Positions 35,352 through 46,261 of a stretch of 64,000 nt of DNA are shown here, piece by piece. The number at the start of each line of letters is the position of its first letter. The first letter of the stretch is position 1. Made by a program: the position numbers and the translations under genes. The notes beneath the pieces are model-generated. The model was not told the DNA's origin, made no database searches, and worked only from the letters and a program-made list of their open reading frames with translations. The stretch spans positions 470,001 to 534,000 of the forward strand of contig JAPFBL010000230.1 of NCBI GenBank assembly GCA_026182355.1, read 5' to 3'. Source of the stretch: Hermatobates lingyangjiaoensis (lineage: Eukaryota > Arthropoda > Insecta > Hemiptera > Hermatobatidae).

Positions 35352-35575
35352 AGAGTTTTAAATTTCTAGCCTTAGTCTATTAAATTTTTAAAAAATACCC
35401 TGAAGATGGTCAATGGAGACTGAAACGTCGGTGAATTGTTAAAAAGTGTATATTGTGAACAATGAGTTTTAAAGATAAAACTTTTGGACAGTTATTATTT
35501 AATATCCCAGAAAACATCAAAACACTAATTAGAAAATTAGAAAAGTTTATAAGAAAAGAAACTAAAACAAAGGAG
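35352..35575 (+). repeat. PLE-D right terminal repeat with ORF start
   Basis: Second copy of the PLE-D pseudo-LTR, running into a short frame from the ATG at 35462: MSFKDKTFGQLLFNIPENIK, then TLIRKLEKFIRKETKTKE and a stop at 35575. This is the start of the PLE protein in the next, missing tandem unit. Confidence 0.75.
35396..35433 (+). ncRNA. Hammerhead-like motif, PLE-D type (right repeat)
   Basis: ACC (35397-35399), CTGAAGA (35400-35406), extra T, GGTC/GACT stem II with a six-base loop, GAA (35422-35424), ACGT (self-complementary), C at 35429 as cleavage base, GGT. All invariant hammerhead bases are present. Confidence 0.7.
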
Positions 35576-35579
35576 TAAA

Positions 35580-36285
35580 AAGTGTTTAACAAAATGTATA
35601 TATAGAAAAAAGTAGATAAGTGTAAAATAAAGTACCATAAAATATAGAAAAAATACATAAATTGCATAAAAAATCTTCATAAACAATAAAGCATAAAATT
35701 AATTAATTTTATATATATATATATATATTTTGCAAAACGGTATGATAAATTGGTGACTTTTATATAAGAAAAAGTGACCAGAGCAAGGAATTAGCCAAAT
35801 AGGATGATTAGTTTTTGGGACGTAGCGATAGGTTTGTCTATATTCCCTAAGGACGGGCAGAGGACACCCTGGGGTGTAGTTCAATACATCCACCGTCTTA
35901 TATATCTCAGTATTAATCACCACATTACACCTCCTTGGCCTTCTTTCTTCGATATATGAGAATCATTCCCTACTTAGTGCCGGTCTCATCAGTTTGCCAG
36001 CATTATCTAGGTCATCCATGCCATATCTAACCATTATTAAAAAAATAATGACCTACTGGCATCTACTGTATCTTCGACAAAGATCGGGCACGTGTATGTG
36101 GCTTAAACAAGTACTCAATTTACATTATCAATCCTACTACCGCAAAAACTGACAGTAATAATAAGCCAACGGAAAAAATCAATTGATTTGAATATTCGTA
36201 AAAAAGAAAAAAAGTCACTCCAACAGTTAAATATTTTTTTAAATTTCTCATTATTACGTTAAAAAAAAGCACCATGTCCCTATGT
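35580..36285. other. No gene recognised
   Basis: A minus frame (35699-35923) reads LNYTPGCPLPVLREYRQTYR, with no family I can name. The segment may be part of an old repeat. Confidence 0.4.
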
Positions 36286-36289
36286 TTCT

Positions 36290-36793
36290 ATGAATAGCGC
36301 TCTCCTTCCAACAAGAGATGTGGTCAGGTACTTAGGGCTCTTTATTAGCAAAAGACTAACTTGGAATCCTCATTTAAGACTTGACTTAAAACGACGATTC
36401 TTACTACCGTACAGACTTCTAGGGAAACACTCAAAATTGACGCTACATAACAAAGTACTACTATACAAAACATTTCTGGGACCGACCTGGACTTACGGAC
36501 TTGAACTATGGGGTTGTGCAAAACCATCCAATGTTCATAGAATACAATCATTGCAATCTAAAATCCTCCGCACTATCACAAATGCTCCGTATTACGTCAA
36601 AAACTACACCCTTCATAAAGACCTAAAAATTCCATTCATCCAAAACCTTGCCTCTGATCGTTATAAGTCATTTCAAAACAACCTTTCCTCTCACACAAAT
36701 CCATTTGTACGAATCCTTGCTTCCTCCTTACCTTCCCAGAACCCACCAAGACGACTCAAGAGAAAATGGCCCTGGAATCTACTATTACAATAA
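36290..36793 (+). pseudogene. LINE (Jockey-like) reverse transcriptase, C-terminal end
   Basis: The 167-codon frame has RYLGLFISKRLTWNPHL near residue 13, then KTFLGPTWTYGLELWGCAK and IQSLQSKILRTITNAPYYV. This order (YLG..LTW..HL, then YGLELWGCA, then IQ..QSKILR.I..APYYV) marks the end of the RT region of Jockey-clade and related non-LTR retrotransposons. It ends just before an A-run (36801-36818), the expected LINE tail. It is 5'-truncated, as most LINE copies are, and upstream DNA to 36289 shows no RT core. Confidence 0.85.
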
Positions 36794-36798
36794 TATAA

Positions 36799-36818
36799 TT
36801 AAAAAAAAAAAAAAAAAA
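36799..36818 (+). repeat. LINE poly-A tail
   Basis: The run of A's follows the frame within a few bases. I see no clear target-site duplication. Confidence 0.8.
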
Positions 36819-36837
36819 TCTGGAGTGGCCTACACTC

Positions 36838-38455
36838 TACTTTACTATAAGTAACTTAATGTCAAATTTCTTGAGTATATAAAACATAACGTCTCATTTA
36901 AGCATAACGTAAACATCTAAATGGGATATAATTATTAGCATGTCATTCCTGAGGTAGTACAGATAGTGATTGAAGGACATATCAATTTATAAGCTTATTT
37001 TTGTACATCACAAATAATTTATTATTTGCAAATAATTTCATTAGTATAACTACAGCAGTAATAACATTTTTGAAAAACCAAAGTGAACATTTCTTGAAAC
37101 GAAATATTATCCTACAAGAGAACATGGCTATTGTTCAAATAGCCAGTAGATTTCTTACATGTTTACTTGACCCTTCTACATTGAATATTAATGTAAAATT
37201 TTCAAATTTCAAACAGTAAAATACCCTTTTTTTCTCTGAAAAACATCATAAACAGCGAAGAAAATGTTGTTTTAAGGTGATTTGTTAATTAAAGATGTAT
37301 GATAATTACAGTTATTAATCTCTAAACGAAATATTTATATTTTGAATTATCTTTTACATTTTTGGTTTCTAACAGAATTATTATACTGGGAATTTTATGG
37401 CTGCTTAGTATTTAATAAGATCATTTTTCTTCCCCTTTATCAAATAATATATATACGATTTTTTTTTAATGAGTGTTATCATTTACCTGCACAATATTAT
37501 TCCTCTTACATCTCTTACAAGTCAATAATATATTTTCATTTTTCCATTAGAAACATCAATTTTATCTCAGTGGATTCGCTCAAAAAATTTCTAAGTCAAT
37601 GTAAAACAATGTAAAAAAATACAAAAAATTCGACAAGTATAGCAGGTGATCTCTTAGTCTAGAATAAACAAACAGTTTTTATATCGTTATTGCTCTTTCC
37701 CGTAATTGAAACTTCATGAATTTTTTTTTGTGAATTGCTAATTTTTTGTTCCATTTTTGGTCAAATTTTCATTATTTTTTAAAGAGCCGTTTAGCGTCAA
37801 AAAATCATTTTCTGAAAACACAAATCGTCCTGTAACGCCCCTTTAGGGAATGTAATTTCAAAAAAAAATATCTCAACTCATTTGCAATATAATGTTCTAT
37901 TTGTAGGCATAGTTTCATTCTTGTCCGTCAAACAGTATGGCTTGTATCTCTTTCACAAGGTTTGAGATTGAATTATAAGTCAAAATTTTTACATTTTATT
38001 GAAAAAAAATATTTCCTGTTGTCTTAAAATTCTGAATATATTTTTCGTTTGTTGCATTTGTAACTTCAAAGATAATGTCAAAATTTCAAAACTCTAGGGT
38101 TATCAGTTTAGGAGAAATAAATGTTTTAAAAAAAACGGTTTTTAGCAAAAAAAGTGACTTTCCCATCATGCATAATTCTTCCCAAACAATAGGGATCTTC
38201 GTCTAAATGGGGCCCATTTTTGTGTAAAATATCAACTTGATCCATCAAAGATTCTGGACCGTAGCGTGGTAACAAGCAATGCTAACACACGCACCCACCC
38301 ACGCACCCACCACCCACCCACCCACACCCACACACACACAGACATCATCGTAAAAACTTCATAAAACGACTTCTGGGACCTCAAAACATGTAATTCCGTC
38401 AAAATCTCGAGATCGAATTTTTTCACGATCACTATACTTTACTTATAGTAAAGTA
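36838..38455 (+). mobile_element. TIR element copy 2, full length
   Basis: Terminal inverted repeats of 17 bases: tactttactataagtaa at 36838-36854 and its exact complement at 38439-38455. Both ends carry a terminal TA, which would fit a Tc1/mariner-type TA target duplication. The interior (1.6 kb) has no long frame, so it is non-autonomous. Copies at 413-1677 and 30631-31060 share its right part. A CACCCACCC-rich microsatellite (38288-38340) is internal. Confidence 0.8.
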
Positions 38456-39840
38456 AAAAAACAAAGCGAGAAGTAGAACCAGTGGGTTTCATTCTTTGCT
38501 CATGTGCATCGATGTCATTGTGTAATCTATTACTACATATGCCTGTTACGCATAATATGCGTAGTTGTATATTTGTAAATAAAGATGATAAAAAAAAAAA
38601 TTCTCATTCACTGGTCAACTAACAGAGATAGCCTATTCCTTAAGAAGATGTTTAAAAAAATATATATCATTTGAATTTTTATTTTCTTTTATATAGCCAG
38701 ACTTGTTTACAATTATCGTCTTATTAGATGGTTTGTAACATGTTTTGATTATAATAGAGTTTAACTTAATATAATTTCATGAAAAATAGTTAAATGTTAT
38801 TTTGTTTCTAATGTATTTTTCCTTTTTGCATTTTAAAATATTAAAAACGTTGTCGTTTATTTAATTAAAACTGTTGCAAATAGTATAAAAACACTTTAAT
38901 AAATTAAGCTTGATATAGTTAATGTGCATAATCCTGTTATTCATTATAAATTATTTATTATCAATATATAATATATTATTATTAAAAAATTATTATTATT
39001 TAAAAGATTGGAGATTGGGCTGTTCTGAATTGTTAGAGATTAGTTTACCTTTAACTATTTTTTATTATTATATTTTTATTTTAAATTATTATCATTTAAG
39101 TATTTATTATTTATATTCCTGGATTTTCTTTTGTTTCGGTTATTTTCCTCTTAATTTTCTTCATTATTATCTTTTAAGTTTTTATTATTTATATTTCCTA
39201 ATTTTCTTCATTTTCACTTTCTATTTCGTAGCTCTCCGCTTTTTCTTACCTCACTTGAACCGGGCACGCGTGTGACAGCACTGTTGGTCTCCAACCGTCG
39301 ATTGGACTGGAGTTTTGTATGCTAAAAAAAAATATAGGGCTCTAAAGCAGTAAATGTATTCCAACTAAAATTACTTTACTTAAATTACTTATTTACTTAT
39401 ATTGTTATTACTTATTACTTACTTATTACTTAATTACTTATATTGTTAAAAAAAAGTCCAAAAATCATATCAGTAATTCTTAATAAAGAGAGTTTTTCAG
39501 TAATTTACTGGATGTTGAAATACCACAGAAAGCATTTTTCTTCAGTGACTTATGAATCTGAGTATTTGGCTGTATGTATACTTTTCTATTACCCACCGTA
39601 ATTTAAATTTAATGTTTTTGTGGTTCTACAAGTGTGAGTCTGAGGCTTTATTTTGAATACGCACCTATTTAAACTACTAACAAGCCTTCTAACTGCGATC
39701 ACAAATAGCGCATGGGTCACCTATCCAAGTAAATATCACGCCCATTGTTGCTTAACCAATGGTTGATGGAACTGGTGATTTCAACATGCCTATGCATGTT
39801 TGCCAAATTCATTGATGTTAAACCCAGGAGTTGATCCACC
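38456..39840. other. No gene recognised
   Basis: A+T-rich. A 117-codon frame at 38922-39275 is a low-complexity Leu/Tyr/Phe product of T-rich DNA. A 'tacttatt' simple repeat lies at 39371-39447. Confidence 0.5.
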
Positions 39841-39844
39841 CTCC

Positions 39845-40128
39845 CAAAAGACTAATAAGAGCTTTTTCTGAAGCTCTCAGAGTGACTTTTGAATTGTTAT
39901 CAGTTTCTGTCTCAGGACCTCTACACTTAAGCAGTCATTAAAACTGAGTCCGTGAGAACTGGCAAACAGAAGGTCCCTGCGTTTTCTAACCGACGACCTG
40001 TGATTATTCATACTCAGGCTTAGCTTGATGTAAGCCATACCCACATAAAAAGCATTATCTTTGCCTATCCTTGCCTCCCATCCCTCCGTAAGTTGGCTAG
40101 ACAGTTTGAGTTGTTTCTTCAAGACCAC
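39845..40128 (-). pseudogene. PLE-B-like endonuclease C-terminal fragment
   Basis: The minus frame contains AFYVGMAYIKLSLSMNNHRS and SSHGLSFNDCLSVEVL, matching SFYVGLTSNKLSLRMNGHRA and NSHGLSFNDCFRVQIL of the intact copy. YVG (YIG strand) is kept. The catalytic Arg appears as Ser (LSLSMNN for LSLRMNG), so it would be inactive. After a shift the end resembles ESFRKSS rather than ASEEA. Confidence 0.75.
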
Positions 40129-40164
40129 CAGCCAGTCGTGGTCTGCCTGCGGAGAGAGTCGTTT

Positions 40165-40205
40165 TTATCCTCCTGATGACGAGGCCAACGAAATATAGTA
40201 CTGAG
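40165..40205 (+). ncRNA. Decayed hammerhead-like motif, PLE-B type
   Basis: CTGATGA (40173-40179), extra C, weak stem II, GAA, ATAT, A, then GTACTGAG. The core is kept but stems I and II are poor. It faces away from the minus-strand endonuclease remnant. Confidence 0.4.
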
Positions 40206-40243
40206 TTTCTGTTTATTTTCTGTGTGTTCTTTATGTTAATGTA

Positions 40244-40245
<2 letters not shown>

Positions 40246-40323
<78 letters not shown>
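40246..40323. repeat. Compound (TA)n(GA)n microsatellite
   Basis: A TA tract to about 40288 changes directly to GA repeats. It terminates the PLE-B fragment. Confidence 0.95.
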
Positions 40324-40327
<4 letters not shown>

Positions 40328-40531
40328 GAGTTGATATAGTTGAGTTGCAGTTTACTTCTCAACGCGAGTACTTTGCACTTCTTCCCGATGACAAGGGATG
40401 TCAGAATAACTCGGGGACCAATCACCTACTCTAAACTAGAACCAGGGCCAATAAAACTAAAATATTGAATACCACCATCCCATTGGCTCGAATATTGCAC
40501 CCTCTACAACGTATAAGACACCCACATCGCT

Positions 40532-40572
40532 GTCCTGAAGATGACCACGGAAAGTGATCGAAACGCGTCGAC
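40532..40572 (+). ncRNA. Hammerhead-like motif, family E
   Basis: GTC (40532-40534), CTGAAGA (40535-40541), extra T, GACCAC/GTGATC stem II (five of six pairs, GGAAA loop), GAA (40560-40562), ACGCGT (40563-40568, fully self-complementary), C at 40569 as cleavage base, GAC (40570-40572). It is one of the two cleanest motifs in the window. It lies directly at the start of a PLE reading frame. Confidence 0.72.
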
Positions 40573-40753
40573 TACAATTGCTGACTACCTCAACCGTTGT
40601 TCTAACAACGAAAAAACTGTTTTTCGGCAAATCGAAGTTCTCGAGAAGAAACTTATAGACAGGAACTACTCTGTCGTGTTAAACAAAGCATGTATATCCG
40701 AAGGACTGCTACCAAAGTACACTAATATATATATATATATATATATATCTTAA
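40541..40753 (+). pseudogene. PLE family E protein start, cut off by (TA)n
   Basis: The frame from the ATG overlaps the ribozyme: FRQIEVLEKKLIDRNYSVVL and then ISEGLLPKYTN. A coiled region followed by L(L/I)PK(F/Y)T is the usual N-terminus of PLE proteins ahead of the RT. Coding sequence ends at TNIYIYIYI, where a TA tract begins. The rest of the element is absent. Confidence 0.6.
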
Positions 40754-40759
40754 CTCCAA

Positions 40760-41390
40760 CTATTTCAAGGGGATATATTAGAGAAAACATAATACTGCAT
40801 AGTGCACAGGTTTCTATTATACAATGATTAGGGCTGGTAAACTGGGAGGCCCTTAGAATATATTATTGACGATGAAACAGTATGGAGAGAGAGAAATTCT
40901 TCTCTGGAGAGAGAGCTGTGCAGTCAACTAACCCAGTAAATTAAGTTAAACAAATGATATAGCCATCCAGAGGGAGCTTTGGTTCAAATGTAATAGCATT
41001 TCCTTCTAATGGAGCGCTTAATGAAACGTGTTCCTCTTTCAGTCGCCTGTCTTCAAACTCCTAATTTGTAATGCGCAATCATGACATATAAGGATATTTA
41101 GTTCCCAGGACAAAACACATCATTGCACCAGTATAACACCTGTTATACATGCGTAAATAGAACTTCTATGTGATTTCATTTATAAATATAATAAACCTGT
41201 TTCTAAGAAAAATAAATGAGCAGAAAGATACTTCCCACAAAACATACTTTATATTTCAACTCAAACTGATGTCACGTGATGTTGATAGTTTTGATAGTCC
41301 AAAAGGTACATGGCTTTGTATCCATATTTTTCTCTTTTATCTATTATATATATATAGTTCACCAAGGAAAGAGAAAAACATAAAACACAC
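40760..41390. other. No gene recognised
   Basis: No supported frame. Possibly old PLE flank. Confidence 0.4.
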
Positions 41391-41397
41391 ACAAAAA

Positions 41398-41445
41398 AGA
41401 ATCACAGTGGTATTTCGACATTCATCTTCATCAGGCAAAAGTAGT
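41398..41445 (-). ncRNA. Degenerate hammerhead-like motif
   Basis: Minus strand: CTGATGA, extra A, GA..TC stem II, GAA, then ATACC. Stem III and stem I are weak. The text (cacacaaaaaagaatcacag) resembles a PLE-B-type terminal repeat. Confidence 0.4.
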
Positions 41446-41537
41446 CCCTTCGAGTAGCTGAAGCTAACTATTTTATGTTAAGAAATTAATATATATATAA
41501 ATATATATATTCTTTCGTCTTCTCATCGTACCACCCC

Positions 41538-41579
41538 CTTTCCTGAAGATGACAGTCAAAAGGGTCGAAATATTGAAAC
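41538..41579 (+). ncRNA. Hammerhead-like motif, AUAU type
   Basis: TTTC (41539-41542), CTGAAGA (41543-41549), extra T, a stem II closed by GAC/GTC, GAA (41567-41569), ATAT, T at 41574, GAAA (41575-41578). Stem I has four pairs. The surrounding text is a PLE terminal repeat of its own family, ending in (TA)n at about 41630. Confidence 0.6.
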
Positions 41580-41626
41580 TGAGTTTTATAATTTAGTTTC
41601 CATACGTGTTTTATTCTTTTTTCAAA

Positions 41627-41630
<4 letters not shown>

Positions 41631-41669
<39 letters not shown>

Positions 41670-41710
41670 ATATATAATATATATATATATATATTAAGTA
41701 TATATTAAGA
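41631..41710. repeat. (TA)n microsatellite
   Basis: Interrupted TA tract between two PLE terminal fragments. Confidence 0.9.
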
Positions 41711-41945
41711 GCCTGTCAGTTTTTCAGGTTCAAATTAAACTGTCATTGGCAGTTCAGTTCAGTGTTATGTGTTCATTCAAACTACAGTTGCTGAAGTCTA
41801 CAGATTATTTGTAATGTAATACTTAGTTTTTCTGTTTTAAAATTTATATTTCTGCCTATGAAAAAGGTTTTAATTAAAAACCGAAACTTTGGCAATGAGA
41901 GTTTAATTTGAACCTGAAGAACTGACCGAGTCCCGATAAACATTA
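41711..41945. mobile_element. PLE-G fold-back element
   Basis: Left arm 'caggttcaaattaaactgtcattgg' (abridged) is inverted in the right arm 'ccgaaactttggcaatgag' with 'tttaatttgaacctg'. The right arm has stem II GGTTTT..AAAACC and GAA-ACTT-T-GGC, a decayed hammerhead half. The next (TA)n starts at 41952. Confidence 0.65.
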
Positions 41946-41949
41946 GTTT

Positions 41950-41985
<36 letters not shown>

Positions 41986-41997
41986 AATCACCATTTT

Positions 41998-42035
41998 GCC
42001 AACGTTTCGTCTTTATTTCAAGACATCCTCAGGGC
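41998..42035 (-). ncRNA. Hammerhead-like motif, family F (left arm)
   Basis: Exact complement of the right-arm motif at 42098-42135. Confidence 0.68.
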
Positions 42036-42097
42036 TATAAACATTACAACCGAGTTAACGGTTGTTGTAATGTAACAGAACCCAGCCTTCATTTATA

Positions 42098-42135
42098 GCC
42101 CTGAGGATGTCTTGAAATAAAGACGAAACGTTGGC
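42098..42135 (+). ncRNA. Hammerhead-like motif, family F (right arm)
   Basis: GCC (42098-42100), CTGAGGA (42101-42107), extra T, GTCTT/AAGAC stem II with loop GAAATA, GAA (42125-42127), ACGT (42128-42131), T at 42132, GGC (42133-42135). Every hammerhead invariant is present, stem II has five perfect pairs and stem I three. Confidence 0.7.
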
Positions 42136-42504
42136 AAAAAGGTGACTCCATATATTTACCCTGACCAAACTCCGAGAAAAAGAAAAAGTGTTTGTTAATA
42201 TTTTCTGGTCAAGAAAACAGTACCGTATATATATAATTGGGTACTTGATGACTAAGTAATATATTTGTTTCATTCAGTTGTATGTTTCAGGTGAAGTTTG
42301 ATAGAGTAAGTAGTTCTTTGGCCCTAAAAAATGTCAAGAATGCTGTTCATCTTGTCTTTAGAGTCACTAACTGTTCTGTCATCATTGACAAATATTCGGA
42401 AGCTCACACTCATTCTAAAGGTCAAAATGTTGATATGTGATGTTTTATATAAAACGTCATAAAAAAAAATTAGACACTGTTTTGTTTCTTTTTAGGTCCT
42501 AGTG

Positions 42505-42927
42505 TCTGTGGTAGGTCTTATTTTCGGGGTAGGGCTTCAAGTACAATAACTACTAGGTAATAATCAGATTTACAAAACTGAAATGCACAAACGTTGTACC
42601 TGCCCACCGTCACGCTATGTAGACTGTTGCAATGTATTGTATTTTGAAGATAAATTCAACTTTATAATAAAGTAGCGCATGCCTTAAAACGAACTGTAGA
42701 GGTAAAGAAGAAATTGTTGGAATGTTTTGTTCGAAACAATTCTATGAAATATTAGGGCAGCTAGAGATACCTACTAAATTCAACAACATTTTTTCAAATA
42801 ATTTTATTATTCATATCATTTTAACTAGGGCTTATTTTCAGTGAAGGGCTTATATTCCAAAGTGTTCCGTAAATTAAACTAAGGTTTATTTTCGGGGATA
42901 TCTTATTTTCAGAAAAGGACGGTATAA
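42505..42927. repeat. DNA-transposon-like repeat with CTTATTTTCGGGG subrepeats
   Basis: 'ggtcttattttcggggtag' at 42513, 'gggcttattttcag' at 42830 and 'tttattttcggggatatctt' at 42887 form repeated end blocks, closing with 'aaaaggacggtata'. Such blocks are a known style of short non-autonomous element in animal genomes. The class is uncertain. Confidence 0.45.
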
Positions 42928-42929
42928 GT

Positions 42930-44640
42930 GTCTATAATCTCTGTTTATAAAATTTTGTGTTATAAAATTTTAAGCTATTAATGTTATCATTATTTAAATA
43001 TGTTTAACAATAGATTTGGCGTTTATTAAGCATAATTCTATACTATAAAGACTCTTTGAATTTCAACAAAACACTTGGATGACCTACTCGTAGTCTTGTG
43101 AACACCTTAGTTGATATATTGGAAATATCAACCTGCAGAAAACCCCGCAAACCATCTTTAACTATTACTGTTTAAAAGGAAAAGTGTCACACAATTTTTT
43201 AAAAATAATTTAAAATATTTAAAAAATATTTTAAAAAATCACAACTAAGAATTTAACTGATTTTAAATAGAGAGTAAAGAAGGAAAATGATAATAAAATT
43301 TATATATGAAATTGTGTTTTTTTCATTTTTTATAAGTTATTCAGACAGAAAGTGGGATAACTCAGGCATTTAAAAATACAAGTTCCGGAATCCGTATTAT
43401 TAGACTACTAGACTTGAACATGTATAAATAAAATACGAGTATATGTATAATCTGTTTCTAACCGAATTTATTAATTAGTTTTCATTCCAATAAAAATAAC
43501 TAACTTTTTTTGAAAAATAAAGAAATATTTTATGATATATTCCGACACAAATAAAAAATAGTGAACACCGTTAACGTTTTATTAATTAAAACGTCTAATT
43601 TTTACCGCAATGAACTTCAATGATTTACAGTTCAGTTTTTAATGGATTAAGTTAATTGGAATCAATTAAGCCATCCATTATTGATTATTAAGCGAAAAAG
43701 AAATTCCAAGTTTTCTTTGCATATTAAAATTCCGTAGTAATTAAAATAATTAAAAGCAAAGATAAGCAGTAATTCAGCTTCAAATAAATTACGCAATTAA
43801 TGTACTTTTTCTTTTCTTTTTGCGCCATTATTAAGTAAAATCATTGGCAATAAAGTAAGTTGGCAAAACTGCTGTGTTTTACAGTCGAGCTGTAAATCGA
43901 TATTTAAATTCTTCTCCCATTTCAGACTTAATTGTCGGGTTAATTGCTATTTGATTTTAACTGTTATCGACTAATTTTAAAAGGGCTATAGGTAAATGGA
44001 CTTATTGGATTAATTACTTCAGGTCCTTTCCACAAGATAATGAGATATTTCAAACGGTTTTTTCAATTAAAGGATAAAAGTTCTTTTCAAAGAGGGTGAT
44101 ATTTTGTTTTAAATATATGTTCCTTTATCCGAAATTTTGATTAATAAGTACGATTTATTTTTAGGTTATTAACAATGTTTTATTCATATAAAGAAATACT
44201 ACAGAAAAATTGAATTAAAAAATTGTAAATTTTCTGATAATAATAAAACCATACTATTCTGATAATATGGAACCGACTTGTGCATGGTAAAAGCAAATAT
44301 GTGGTTCTGGGTTCAATGGAATAATTTATACTGGACTGAAGAGACAACAAAGATAGATAACTTAGAAGGCATAAAAGTTTATTTACTGAACAAGACAGAT
44401 AAGATTAATGTAATAAATCTTGGTGAACGGCAATAAAAAGGACAGGTCGTCTTAATGCAAGGAGAGGAATTCCACGAAATGGTTATGAAGGGGAACGAGA
44501 AAAGTGATTCTTGGAAGGACACAAAGACAGGGACTGTTGAATTATATTCCAAAATACCCTTTGTTAGTACTTCAACTAGAATTAAATTTAACAAAAGAAG
44601 AGACATCTAACAAACATGTTTTAAATAACTTTTATAATAT
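42930..44640. other. No gene recognised
   Basis: About 1.7 kb of A+T-rich DNA. A 75-codon minus frame (44379-44606) has no motif. Confidence 0.45.
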
Positions 44641-44647
44641 ATATATA

Positions 44648-44861
44648 AAAAGATTTCACACAAACACGTGAAATAACAATCAATGATCAAACCACAATAT
44701 GAAATGGGAAAACAAGACTAAGATCTTTCAACTGTAACAAGCGGTCTTCGTCAGAGTCAAAAACCCAACTGATTTGGGTTTTTGACTCTGACGAAGACCG
44801 CTTGTTACGGTTGAAAGATCTTAGTCTTGTTTTCCCATTTCTTATTGTGGTTTAATCATTG

Positions 44862-44866
<5 letters not shown>
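44648..44866. mobile_element. PLE-A fold-back element
   Basis: Nearly perfect inverted arms with almost no spacer (centre near 44771). Hammerheads lie at 44705-44767 (minus, one change in stem II) and 44775-44837 (plus, intact). The left end begins at the terminal hairpin; the right stops at 'aatcattgat' and runs into (TA)n. Confidence 0.82.
44775..44837 (+). ncRNA. Hammerhead-like motif, PLE-A type
   Basis: All parts identical to the reference copy at 11850-11912. Confidence 0.62.
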
Positions 44867-44911
<45 letters not shown>

Positions 44912-45146
44912 GTTCGAAATTGAACATAGGTAGCACACAAAGTAAAGAAACACACTTACAAACTCAAATTTTTTGGGGAATCCGTCTTCTGGAGAAAAGA
45001 GAAAGGGAGACCAAGCACGTTGTAGAAGCAACGGTAAGTAACCCCAGGTTACTCTTTTCTCCTGAAGACCGATTGCCCAAAGGTTTGTAAGTGTGTTTTT
45101 TTAATCTGTGTGTTACTCTTCTTCAATTTTGAACTTGTATTATGTC
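44912..45146. mobile_element. PLE-C fold-back element
   Basis: Left arm (44913-45060, minus) and right arm (45060-45146, plus) are inverted around 'ctcctgaaga' and 'gtaagtgtg'. The hammerhead cores are partly changed: CCAGAAGA on the left, and CTGAAGA with CCCAAAG on the right. A better copy is at 60895-60938. Confidence 0.6.
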
Positions 45147-45194
45147 CTGTTTGGATCATCTTCCGTTTATTAAATGAATATGTCTATATATATA

Positions 45195-45420
45195 TATTTC
45201 AATATAGAAAAAAAGGAAATAAAATGAAACGCTCACACTTACAGTCTGTAATTTTCTGTACGAACTGTCTTCAGGAGAGATAAGGGAGGGAAATCAAGCA
45301 CACTGGTTCAGAGACGGTTGTAAAGGCCTCCAATTAGGGATTGTAAGTGTGTGATTTAAATTTCCCTATGTTTTTTTCTACATTGAACTATATTTGTCCA
45401 TTTCAGATCGTATTTCTAAC
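45195..45420. mobile_element. PLE-C-like fold-back element
   Basis: Inverted arms based on 'cacacttacagtctgtaat' and 'attgtaagtgtgtg', with CTGAAGA on the minus strand at 45269-45275. The stem III region is 'aaaattacag'. Diverged from 44912-45146. Confidence 0.5.
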
Positions 45421-45477
45421 GAAAAAGTATAAATATATACTTAGAAAACTTTGAGAAAAAGAAATGAAAAATAGATA

Positions 45478-45545
45478 CTAGGACTCACATTTAATATTTA
45501 GACCTTTTATCAGTCGTTCTCAGGAAAGGATGTCGAGCGACGAAA
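45478..45545 (-). ncRNA. Decayed hammerhead-like motif, family H
   Basis: Minus-strand CCTTTC-CTGAGAA followed by stem-loop remnants and an ATATT..GTGAGTCC end. It is paired in sequence with 3218-3268, with more damage. Confidence 0.35.
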
Positions 45546-45599
45546 ACATCTGGTAGCCATCTGGACAGCTTCACAGAATGTGTTTATATATATTATAAA

Positions 45600-46255
45600 T
45601 AGCAATGAACTATGTAGAAGTGCGTATTTGCCTTCTGAAGTTAGAGTGATTTAGGTTTGAAGTGGCTGTCCCTAACGTAGCACCTGATGAATCATCCCTC
45701 GTCCCACTTGCTCCAAACACATAGAAGCAATTTCAATTCCTTTCACTTTTCATATAAAAATTGATAGATTGCTAAAATAATAGCAAATTTACCCCTTTAT
45801 TACACTTTATGACAACATAAATCATAATATTTCACGTTTAACAAGAGATAATTTTGTAGAAGAGTGAATAACAATATTCAATCTGTGTTGAGAGAATTTT
45901 CGTGGACATCAACTGTATTAAAAAAAGTTCTGAAGTAAATCTTTTTGCTGATTAAAAAGTGCTTTCCCAAACATTCCATTACAAATAATAGAAAGTGTTG
46001 TAATAATCATAGAAAACAAAATAATTACAGGTCTTAACTGTGCATCCCTTCATTAAAATAAAAAAAAAGATGGAATGAAAATGAATTAATTTACATCGTA
46101 AAAGTAACCCGAGAGATCCTGGTAAGAATATGAAAATAATTAAAAAAAATGTAAACTATGAATTTCAGAAAATATACTAACTCAAAAACTGAAACCACTT
46201 TTTATTATTTAGGTTGAAAATTGTAGCAGCATATTAAAGCTGGTAGCAAGATATC
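45600..46255. other. No feature seen
   Basis: No supported frame or repeat. Confidence 0.45.
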
Positions 46256-46261
46256 AAAGCC

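Larger units (their letters stand above)
41988..42146. mobile_element. PLE-F fold-back element
   Basis: Arms 41994-42043 and 42091-42138 are exact inverted copies over at least 45 bases, with a spacer of about 47 bp. Each arm holds a family F hammerhead. It follows (TA)n on the left. Confidence 0.8.

Noticed and set aside
38922..39275. 117-codon hydrophobic frame
   Set aside because: Low-complexity Leu/Tyr/Phe/Ile product of T-rich DNA with no domain.
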